Below are positions 1-5,524 of a stretch of 30,620 bases of DNA, piece after piece. The notes under the pieces are model-generated. The model did not search any database. It was not told the origin of the DNA and saw only the letters and a program-made list of their open reading frames with translations. Position numbers and translations under genes: made by a program. The DNA is from an uncultured Eubacteriales bacterium (GTDB lineage: Bacteria > Bacillota > Clostridia > UBA1381 > UMGS1253). Location of the stretch: contig CABUKE010000015.1 of the NCBI GenBank assembly GCA_902492065.1, positions 1 through 30,620 of the forward strand, given 5' to 3'. Each line of letters begins with the position of its first letter. Within the stretch, counting starts at the first letter, position 1.

Positions 1-4
1 AGGA

Positions 5-31
5 ACGGGAGGGCGCTGCCCTCCCGTTTTT
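5..31 (+). terminator. Rho-independent terminator of a gene lying left of the window
   Basis: A 10-bp perfect GC-rich stem (5-14 pairs with 18-27, three-base loop) runs into five T residues on the plus strand. No plus-strand gene precedes it in the window, so it must end a gene beyond the left edge. Confidence 0.8.
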
Positions 32-40
32 GTGCGTAGC

Positions 41-66
41 AAAAAGCCCGGCATAAGCCGGGCTTT
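41..66 (-). terminator. Terminator of the Gfo/Idh/MocA gene
   Basis: A 10-bp perfect stem (43-52 with 57-66, loop ATAA) lies six bases past the stop of the minus-strand oxidoreductase. Read on the minus strand it runs into a T tract (the A run at 41-45). It has no comparable T run on the plus side, so it mainly serves the minus-strand gene. Confidence 0.8.
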
Positions 67-72
67 GGCTTT

Positions 73-903
73 TTATAAGGCTTGTTCAATGGCGTGTATG
101 AGCTTAACCGGTGCAGTAAATTGTATGGGAGAAAGCGGTTTATCCTGCCCAGTCAAAACATTATACATATATTCTAACTCTTTTGCATAACAATCCTGAC
201 AATTAATATGTGCAGCGGCATACTTCCCACCGCCTATTATACTGTACGTGTTTTCGTACCCGCCGTCCGTCATGATAAGATTTGCAACCATACCACCTTC
301 GTATTGCAGTAGAACAGTAACCGTCTTTCCAAACTGCTTTGCGGTAATTGTTTCTACTGCATCACCGAATAAGTAGCATATAATTTCGGCAAGATGGATT
401 CCATAAAAGGAAACTCCGCCGGTCGGCGCGTCAACGCTGGAACAGTAGCTGAAGGAGAAATAATCAATCTGCTTAAACTCTGCGAGCAGGTCTTTTAGGG
501 TCTGCATGTCGCTGCTGTGTTTGAGTGTAGATCCGCCCATTAGCGGCATACCGCTTTTCTGCACGAGAGCACAAAGTTTTTCTGCATCTCTTGAATCGAG
601 TGCAACGGGCTTATCAACCCAAACGGGAATCTGTGCGTTAAGAAATGGTTTGGCCTGTTCTAAGTGGTCGGCACCGTTTCTCGTCAGCAGCATAACAGCA
701 TCGACTTTTCCAATCATATCGGTATAGTTTTTACAAATTACTGGGATTTCATATTCATGGCTTAGCTGCTGGACGCGTTCTTCCTGACCTGGTTCCGCCC
801 AGATATGTGTAACCCGGGCGTCAATTACGCCGGATTTATTTATTAAAGAGGCAAATTCCTGCGCATGAAAGCTCTGCGCACCGATAAAACCGATTTTCAG
901 CAT
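73..903 (-). CDS. Gfo/Idh/MocA family oxidoreductase, short form
   Basis: This 276-residue protein is probably a cytosolic NAD(P)-dependent oxidoreductase acting on a sugar or sugar-derived substrate; the substrate is not identifiable. The N-terminus (KIGFIGA, residues 3-9) is the Rossmann beta-1/glycine turn. DKP at 97-99 matches the family's EKP-type motif near the nicotinamide. GIHLAE at 168-173 carries the usual active-site-region histidine. It is clearly shorter than the 330-380 residues usual for the family, and the C-terminal sheet domain looks trimmed. The ATG start is supported by AGGAGG about 9 bases upstream (minus strand, around 912-917). It lies 59 bases after the hydroxyacid dehydrogenase gene on the same strand, which suggests a shared catabolic role, and it ends in its own terminator. 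Confidence 0.85.
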   Translation of the reverse strand: MLKIGFIGAQSFHAQEFASLINKSGVIDARVTHIWAEPGQEERVQQLSHEYEIPVICKNYTDMIGKVDAVMLLTRNGADHLEQAKPFLNAQIPVWVDKPVALDSRDAEKLCALVQKSGMPLMGGSTLKHSSDMQTLKDLLAEFKQIDYFSFSYCSSVDAPTGGVSFYGIHLAEIICYLFGDAVETITAKQFGKTVTVLLQYEGGMVANLIMTDGGYENTYSIIGGGKYAAAHINCQDCYAKELEYMYNVLTGQDKPLSPIQFTAPVKLIHAIEQAL

Positions 904-927
904 TATACTTCCTCCTTAGATAGTTAT

Positions 928-955
928 AGGGCTGCACAGCATTTGGTGCAGCCCT
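928..955 (-). other. Intercistronic hairpin without a T tract
   Basis: A perfect 10-bp stem (928-937 with 946-955) sits between two minus-strand genes. In the direction of transcription no T run follows it; the T run is on the plus-strand side (957-962). It could be an RNA processing or stability hairpin, a weak terminator, or a remnant of a plus-oriented terminator. Confidence 0.5.
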
Positions 956-962
956 GTATTTT

Positions 963-1976
963 TTAGTTTTGTGTCATTTCGCGCGCAAGCTCCCACGGGA
1001 TTTCAAGGGTGAGTGGCTTGCCGGCCATATGGTTTTCAATTTCGGTTAGCAGTGCGTTTGTAATTGCGTCCCGGCGGTCGATTGTCGGCCCTGCCATATG
1101 TGGCATTAACAGCACCTTTTCACGGCCCAAAAGTGGGCTGCCCTGCGGAAGCGGTTCTTGATTATAGACGTCCAACATGACATAGATGCGGTCTTTTTCA
1201 ATTTCCGCGATCAGGTCGTCCTCATCTACAATCGGCCCACGCGATGTGTTGACAAACAGAGCGCCATCCTTTATCAGAGACAGATGCTTTTTATTGATCA
1301 TGCCAATTGTATGAGGATTTTTGGCAGTTTGCATTGTGATAATATCGGAAGTCGAGAACAGTTCCTCCAACGATACCTGCTCCACATTGTACTTTTCTAA
1401 AAATTCCTGCGGCATGGTCTTGCGGGAATACAGTTTGATTTTCACATGGAACGGCTGTAACATGGGGATGATGTACTTGGAGATAGTACCGTAGCTGACA
1501 ATACCAACTGTGCGGTCTAACAGTCCCTTTGCATAGTTGCGGTCCAAATCCATACTTTCCCATACTTTGTCATAGCTCAACCTGTGAGAGAAGCGCGGAA
1601 TCATCCGCAGCGATGCCAAAATGTAAGCGATAACGCCCTCTGCTACCGATTCAGCATACATTTCATTGCCGCTGATGACGGTAATCCCTCTTTTATAAAC
1701 TTCCTCGCAGACATAGTTTGCAACAGAACCGCCCGTATGTGCGACATACTTCAGGCTGTCGGCATATTGGAGTACATCCTCGTCAATCCAGGGGGAGCCC
1801 CAGCCGGTAATTACAACATCCATTCCCTTGATTTTTTCACATAGTTCCTCATGCGTAAATTGAGCATTGGTTTCATTGAGTACCACATTGCCCATTTTCC
1901 GCATACGTTCCACAGTTTCCTTGTAAATAAAAGAATTAAACAAGTCGCCCTGTGGGATTGATACCAAAATATTCAT
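963..1976 (-). CDS. D-isomer-specific 2-hydroxyacid dehydrogenase
   Basis: The 337-residue product belongs to the D-2-hydroxyacid dehydrogenase family (phosphoglycerate/glycerate/lactate dehydrogenase type), which reduces a 2-oxoacid or oxidises a D-2-hydroxyacid with NAD(P). The catalytic triad is visible: Arg246 in NTSRGP, Glu274 in VYNQEP and His293 in MPHMAGPT. The cofactor loop is unusual: GIVSYGTIS at 158-166 has serine at two of the three glycines of the GxGxxG motif. The following strand ends in YSRK (183-186) where an acidic residue is typical of NAD enzymes, which hints at NADP use (inference). The ATG start has an AAGGGG site just upstream (about 1986-1992). Its neighbours are a Gfo-type oxidoreductase downstream and a secreted protein upstream. 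The substrate is unknown. Confidence 0.85.
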   Translation of the reverse strand: MNILVSIPQGDLFNSFIYKETVERMRKMGNVVLNETNAQFTHEELCEKIKGMDVVITGWGSPWIDEDVLQYADSLKYVAHTGGSVANYVCEEVYKRGITVISGNEMYAESVAEGVIAYILASLRMIPRFSHRLSYDKVWESMDLDRNYAKGLLDRTVGIVSYGTISKYIIPMLQPFHVKIKLYSRKTMPQEFLEKYNVEQVSLEELFSTSDIITMQTAKNPHTIGMINKKHLSLIKDGALFVNTSRGPIVDEDDLIAEIEKDRIYVMLDVYNQEPLPQGSPLLGREKVLLMPHMAGPTIDRRDAITNALLTEIENHMAGKPLTLEIPWELAREMTQN

Positions 1977-1999
1977 GGTTAAACACCCCTTTTTATTTA

Positions 2000-2025
2000 C
2001 CGGAACGGAACTTTTACCGTTTCGG
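2000..2025 (-). other. Hairpin between the secreted-protein gene and the dehydrogenase gene
   Basis: Arms 2000-2008 and 2017-2025 pair over nine bases with one G-U pair and an eight-base loop. It lies 11 bases past the stop of the upstream minus-strand gene. No T run follows on the minus strand, so it is a weak terminator at best. Confidence 0.4.
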
Positions 2026-2036
2026 AGATTTACTTT

Positions 2037-3632
2037 TTATTTGCTTGTCAGCCAGACTGTCTTCGTGTCGGCCTGCCAGTCCACATTGTAACCAAATGTA
2101 TCCGCAATAAACCGTACCGGGACCAGCGTCCGGTCGTTAATCAGCGTGGTCGGCGTATCCAAATACGCGTCATATACCGCACCGTCAAAATAGGTAATAT
2201 GCGCCACAGAGCCGCCCAACTGCATAGAGATCAGGTTGCCGCCTTTACTGAGTGTAATTGTTTTTGAAGTACCGTCATAAGCCACTTCTGCACCAATAGA
2301 TTCTGCAATTGCACGCAGTGGCACCAGCGTCCGGTCGTTGATAATTACCGGGGGCTGGTCAAACGCGATGTACCAGCCGTCAATCCGGACTTCCACACCC
2401 TTATCCCCGATTTTGTCCTCCGGGTCGCCCTTCGGCAGCAGTACAGTATGGTCTGTTGTGCGGTCAACGAACAGGTAGTCGCCGCGCAGCGAATGTGCAT
2501 TCAGTATCGAGAAGGCGGACGCGTCGTCGACCTGATGCCAGTTTAGCCCGTCAGTGGACAGCAGGTTCGAGGGCTTGTCCCCCGTTGTGATGCCGAACAC
2601 AGAGCCGTACATGTCGAACCGTACGCCGTTTGCCAGCGTTACGCCAGCCATCTGAAAGGCAGATTCCCCATTTTTCAGGATGACAACGCTGACCGTGTTC
2701 TTATATCCATCGTGCAGGATATAAACGCCGCGCTCAAACCCTTCGTCGTCGACGGTTTTATACAGCGGCATATAGAACAGGCCATACGGTGTCCATGTTC
2801 CGTCCGGGTTGCTCTTATATACATTGGAAAAAATGTTATCCTGAATCGAAGCGATGTAAAAACTGCCGTCGTAGTAGGAAGCATTTGTCACTGTTGTATC
2901 TGCCGGAAGCGCAAACGGCGCAAGTGCGTCGGGCGAGGTCCCAATATACAGCTCCACCGAGGTATCCGTCTTTTTGATTCCGGCATAATTCCCGCTGCGC
3001 GTATCATATTCTACATAATCATAAGGCAACGTATAAAGCGAGCCGTCAAACAACAGCACAGCCGACAGCGTTCCGCTTTCAGTGTTGATACCGTTTAGAA
3101 TGTACTTGTCCCGGTATTGGTTGACCGTAAAGCGGCCATCGAGCACGCGGGCCTCCGTCGGCTTGACCCATGTTTCCGCGTCGTAGGAAAAGTACAGCGT
3201 ACCACCCTGCTGGTCGGGCGATTCCTTTTCAAAGGCTATGTATGCGCCGTTATCGTAATGCACGACCGTATCCGGCAAAAACTGGCGCAGCAGCGTCCAC
3301 GACGCGCCGTCGTACGAGGAGGCCAGATAGCCGTCCGAAAATACAACAAGCCGGTCGGAATACTGCTTCCGGTCCGAGATGACCCGTGCATGCTCCGACC
3401 CTTCGATAAAGTGCCAGCCCTTTGCGTCGTGCGAGTAGAACATCCCGCCCGCCTGCTTGCTCATATAATACACGCCGCCAACGTACGTCACGTTGTCGGA
3501 TATAATACTGTCCTCTGGGTAATTGGTGTTTACGATATCAAAGTAGGTATAATTTTCCGCAAACGCCGTAGGATAGAGAAGGGTGAAACAGACTGCTAAA
3601 ACTGTGGCAATGATTTTGGTAATTTTTCTCAC
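2037..3632 (-). CDS. Secreted protein with copper-amine-oxidase-type stalk domain and possible beta-propeller
   Basis: The 531-residue product has a clear signal peptide (basic n-region, hydrophobic core 7-20, cleavage likely after AFA at about 25), so it is exported. Residues about 415-531 form the stalk domain known as copper amine oxidase N-terminal domain, with a duplicated INDRTLVP motif at 431-438 and 498-505. The long N-terminal region has recurring S-x-D-x-x-x-W type motifs (67-73, 106-112, 149-155, 359-365, and a variant at 273-280), which resemble sialidase-like propeller blades; I infer a propeller fold. No catalytic residues are recognised, so it may bind or sense a ligand at the cell surface. 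It begins with GTG, with AAGGAGGG eight bases upstream. A strong promoter lies at 3663-3691. Confidence 0.8.
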   Translation of the reverse strand: MRKITKIIATVLAVCFTLLYPTAFAENYTYFDIVNTNYPEDSIISDNVTYVGGVYYMSKQAGGMFYSHDAKGWHFIEGSEHARVISDRKQYSDRLVVFSDGYLASSYDGASWTLLRQFLPDTVVHYDNGAYIAFEKESPDQQGGTLYFSYDAETWVKPTEARVLDGRFTVNQYRDKYILNGINTESGTLSAVLLFDGSLYTLPYDYVEYDTRSGNYAGIKKTDTSVELYIGTSPDALAPFALPADTTVTNASYYDGSFYIASIQDNIFSNVYKSNPDGTWTPYGLFYMPLYKTVDDEGFERGVYILHDGYKNTVSVVILKNGESAFQMAGVTLANGVRFDMYGSVFGITTGDKPSNLLSTDGLNWHQVDDASAFSILNAHSLRGDYLFVDRTTDHTVLLPKGDPEDKIGDKGVEVRIDGWYIAFDQPPVIINDRTLVPLRAIAESIGAEVAYDGTSKTITLSKGGNLISMQLGGSVAHITYFDGAVYDAYLDTPTTLINDRTLVPVRFIADTFGYNVDWQADTKTVWLTSK

Positions 3633-3662
3633 GGTAGAAACCCTCCTTATATATTCTTTCTA

Positions 3663-3691
3663 ATCTTATCACAATGCCTATTATGTGTCAA
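3663..3691 (-). promoter_or_regulatory. SigA-type promoter of the secreted stalk protein gene
   Basis: On the minus strand TTGACA (3691-3686) and TAAGAT (3668-3663) are separated by exactly 17 bases. It lies upstream of the ribosome binding site at about 3641-3649 and is divergent from the yajC promoter. Confidence 0.8.
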
Positions 3692-3734
3692 CGAGTTATT
3701 ACAGAATTTTCCTGCTGTTGGGTAAAAAAATAAC

Positions 3735-3763
3735 TTGCCAAAATTGGAAATCTATTATATAAT
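3735..3763 (+). promoter_or_regulatory. SigA-type promoter of yajC
   Basis: TTGCCA (3735-3740) and TATAAT (3758-3763) are separated by 17 bases. The yajC start codon is 31 bases downstream of the -10 box, behind a GGAGGG site. Confidence 0.85.
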
Positions 3764-3794
3764 ACATATTATCATAATTAGTGGAGGGAATTCT

Positions 3795-4205
3795 ATGTTT
3801 GATGTTGTTGCATACGCGACAGACGGTGCACAGAGCGCCGGTGGATTTGCAGGTATGTCAGGAATTTTGATGATTGTTGCTATGTTTGCAATCATGTACT
3901 TTTTGCTGATTCGTCCGCAGAGAAAAAAGGACAAGCAGACAAAGGAAATGATTGCGGCGCTCGGCGTTGGTGACGTGATTACGACGATTGGCGGCATTAT
4001 TGGCAAAATCGTCAAGATGAAGGACGACGAAGTGATGATTGTTACGGGTATGGTTGGCAACCCGAATGAGCGTTCCACCATGCGTTTTGCAAAGTGGGCA
4101 ATCCGCGACGTAGTAAAGAAGGCGGAGAAGAAGGACACCTTTGACGAGCCGGAGGAACTGGAAGAAGCGGAGAGCGAGGAACCGGCAGAGGAAAGCAAGG
4201 AATAA
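3795..4205 (+). CDS. yajC: Preprotein translocase subunit YajC
   Basis: This 136-residue protein is the small YajC subunit that associates with SecDF at the membrane and assists Sec-dependent export. A short N-terminal segment precedes one transmembrane helix (about 21-39), followed by the family hallmark IRPQRKK. The cytosolic domain with GDVITTIGGIIGKI follows. The C-terminus (about 110-136) is a highly acidic tail, which varies in this family. The start at 3795 is chosen because GGAGGG lies eight bases upstream and the promoter -10 box is at 3758-3763; an in-frame upstream start would overlap that promoter. A hairpin terminator follows. secD and secF, frequent neighbours elsewhere, are not in the window. 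Confidence 0.95.
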   Translation: MFDVVAYATDGAQSAGGFAGMSGILMIVAMFAIMYFLLIRPQRKKDKQTKEMIAALGVGDVITTIGGIIGKIVKMKDDEVMIVTGMVGNPNERSTMRFAKWAIRDVVKKAEKKDTFDEPEELEEAESEEPAEESKE

Positions 4206-4237
4206 GATTTTTTGCGTTTGTTGAATAAAATGGCTCG

Positions 4238-4279
4238 GCCCCGAATAGTGTATAGTAGATACACTGTCCGGGGCTTTTT
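4238..4279 (+). terminator. Terminator of yajC
   Basis: A six-base GC stem (4238-4243 with 4269-4274) is extended inward by an AT-rich inverted repeat (TAGTGTA/TACACT region), and five T residues follow at 4275-4279. It lies between yajC and the next gene, so that gene may rely on readthrough or its own weak promoter. Confidence 0.75.
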
Positions 4280-4328
4280 CCGGTTTGATATGCCTTGCGC
4301 CCGGCGGCGCGGCGGAAATGGAGGTTTT

Positions 4329-4748
4329 ATGAATCATTTATCAACAGCAAACGCAGAAAACCCAACGAAAAAGAACGCCCTGTCGGTCGTGTTCGGCGTG
4401 GTGGTTGCCCTGATTATCAGCTTTGCCGCTTTTGCGATCTTGGCGGCGGTGATGCTGTGGGGCGGAATCGGCGAGGGCCTGGCCGGGCCGCTCACCATTG
4501 CGGCCAGCGTCATCAGCATTTTGGCCGGCGCGTTTCTAACGGCGCGGCGCATAGGCGAAAAAGGATGGCTCTGGGGCGCGGTCTGCGGCATTGTGTACTA
4601 TATCCTTGTATACATATGCGCGCTTTCCGCCATGATGGAGTTTAACTTTTCGTTCAAGACTCTGCTTATGCTGCTTGTCGGCGCAGTCTGCGGCATGGCA
4701 GGGGGAATCCTGGGCGTAAACACCGGAACAAAAAAGCGGCGGCGGTAG
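4329..4748 (+). CDS. TIGR04086-type four-helix membrane protein
   Basis: The 139-residue product is a small hydrophobic protein with about four membrane segments, at roughly 19-45, 52-71, 77-97 and 103-128. Its size, four-helix layout and position right after yajC resemble the Firmicutes family TIGR04086, whose function is unknown. I recognise it by topology and context more than by a diagnostic motif. The start at 4329 is preferred over a longer reading frame beginning at 4212, because GGAGG at 4320-4324 sits just before it and the longer frame would run through the yajC terminator. The spacing of the site is rather short at four bases. The last residues are basic (KKRRR), placing the C-terminus in the cytosol by the positive-inside rule. 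Confidence 0.7.
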   Translation: MNHLSTANAENPTKKNALSVVFGVVVALIISFAAFAILAAVMLWGGIGEGLAGPLTIAASVISILAGAFLTARRIGEKGWLWGAVCGIVYYILVYICALSAMMEFNFSFKTLLMLLVGAVCGMAGGILGVNTGTKKRRR

Positions 4749-4749
4749 C

Positions 4750-4770
4750 AAAACCCACGGCGTGGGTTTT
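4750..4770 (+). terminator. Hairpin terminator of the TIGR04086-type gene
   Basis: Nine-base perfect arms (4750-4758 and 4762-4770) with a three-base loop begin right after the stop codon. The 3' arm itself ends in four T residues. It lies six bases from the left end of the palindromic element and may have been part of it. Confidence 0.65.
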
Positions 4771-4776
4771 AGCTCC

Positions 4777-5092
4777 GCGCAGCGGCCGTTTTAAAGGGGG
4801 TACGGGGGGAAATCGGAATCCCCCCGGACTTTTGGGTACTTTTGGTCACAAAAGTACCACGCCGTAGGCACGGTTGGAACTAATTATATATAAAAGCAAA
4901 AAACCCACGAAGTAATTTGTTCGTTGGGTTTTATTCTTTATCTAACTATTAATCGGATTATGCCTGCGGCGCGATACTTTTGCATGGCGAACACCGTTCG
5001 CCTTTTAAAAGTATCCAAAACGTGGGGATTCCGATATTCCCCACTGCCAGCTTTATGCTGGCAGTATACCCCCTTTAAAACGGCCGCTGCGC
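4777..5092. mobile_element. MITE-like palindromic element with 26-bp terminal inverted repeats
   Basis: The outermost 26 bases at 4777-4802 (beginning GCGCAGCGGCCG) are the exact reverse complement of 5067-5092. Inside them the arms keep matching imperfectly. A TCGGAAT-containing block (4813-4819 against the reverse of about 5027-5033), a TTTTGG-TACTTTT block, and an ACGCCGTAGGCA/TGCCTGCGGCG block all occur in inverted order. Each arm carries extra small hairpins: 4835-4858 on the left, 4986-5002 and 5043-5065 on the right. A terminator-like hairpin (4900-4932) is in the centre. It has no credible coding capacity and no obvious target-site duplication. It most resembles a miniature inverted-repeat transposable element or an intergenic palindromic repeat family. 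Copy number cannot be judged here. Confidence 0.7.
4900..4936 (+). terminator. Terminator-like hairpin at the centre of the palindromic element
   Basis: Arms 4900-4911 and 4920-4932 pair with one bulged base around an eight-base loop, followed by a T-rich stretch. It could stop transcripts from either side, because A residues flank the left arm. It shares the AAAACCCAC/GTGGG-like arm sequence with the hairpin at 4750-4770. Confidence 0.5.
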
Positions 5093-5114
5093 CCTCTTTA
5101 TCCATTTGGTGAAT

Positions 5115-5276
5115 TTATTTTTGTTTTTCCATCCTATCAATATGTTTTCTCAAAATAATATTAATGTATTGGGAAAATGAGCGAAAGGCATTGTCGCTCA
5201 AACCATGTATTTTTTCAACGATATCTCTGTCTAATGTAATGCTGACTTTTGTTTTGAGTGGTCTGTTTGATATCAT
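5115..5276 (-). CDS. Small ribbon-helix-helix (Arc/CopG-like) DNA-binding protein
   Basis: This 53-residue reading frame begins MISNRPLKTKVSITLD and ends MEKQK. It fits a ribbon-helix-helix repressor: a basic N-terminus, a short beta strand KVSITLD (10-16), helix A DIVEKIHGLS (18-27), a turn, and helix B RSFSQYINIILRKHI (32-46). Such proteins bind DNA as dimers and often repress their own gene or act as antitoxins. The ATG has AGGAG (plus 5286-5290) nine bases upstream. The gene is markedly AT-rich compared with its neighbours (my estimate by eye), which suggests acquisition by transfer. It stops 22 bases from the end of the palindromic element. No toxin-like partner is adjacent, so it may be an orphan. 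Confidence 0.75.
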   Translation of the reverse strand: MISNRPLKTKVSITLDRDIVEKIHGLSDNAFRSFSQYINIILRKHIDRMEKQK

Positions 5277-5313
5277 AGATGTTATCTCCTGTCCGAGAAA
5301 AAATTAATAAATA

Positions 5314-5337
5314 AAATTTAAATTTGGTCATATTATA
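5314..5337 (-). promoter_or_regulatory. Possible promoter and operator of the RHH gene
   Basis: On the minus strand a TATAAT (5337-5332) precedes the gene; no good -35 box is seen 17 bases upstream. A perfect 12-bp palindrome (5314-5325, AAATTTAAATTT) lies where transcription would start, a suitable place for autorepression by the encoded protein. The palindrome is AT-rich and could be chance. Confidence 0.4.
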
Positions 5338-5373
5338 CTGGAAGGACAGGTAATAGGATATACCCTGTTTTTG

Positions 5374-5391
5374 CACTTATCTATATAAGTG
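5374..5391. other. AT-rich hairpin upstream of the proS promoter
   Basis: Seven-base perfect arms (5374-5380 and 5385-5391) flank a CTAT loop, and a T-rich stretch follows on the plus side. It may be a weak terminator or a protein-binding site in the 248-base gap between the RHH gene and proS. Confidence 0.35.
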
Positions 5392-5432
5392 TATTTTATT
5401 AGGATGTTTTACGCAAATGAACGCGCGAAACA

Positions 5433-5462
5433 TTGACAACCGCGCCCGTAAGGTGATATACT
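5433..5462 (+). promoter_or_regulatory. Promoter of proS
   Basis: TTGACA (5433-5438) and TATACT (5457-5462) are separated by 18 bases. The boxes lie within a longer open frame starting at 5417, which argues that this upstream part is not translated and that the gene starts at 5525. Confidence 0.75.
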
Positions 5463-5524
5463 ATTTAAAGTTGTTTTTCGTTAGTTTACAGCCGCGTCGG
5501 GCGGCGGAAGGGGAGTTACATAAG

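Noticed and set aside
4924..5112. 62-codon plus-strand frame across the palindromic element
   Set aside because: It is made of inverted-repeat sequence, with no ribosome binding site and no homology that I recognise.
5277..5524. Possible T-box or riboswitch upstream of proS
   Set aside because: No T-box sequence, specifier stem or antiterminator is recognisable, and the promoter at 5433-5462 leaves only about 55 bases of leader.
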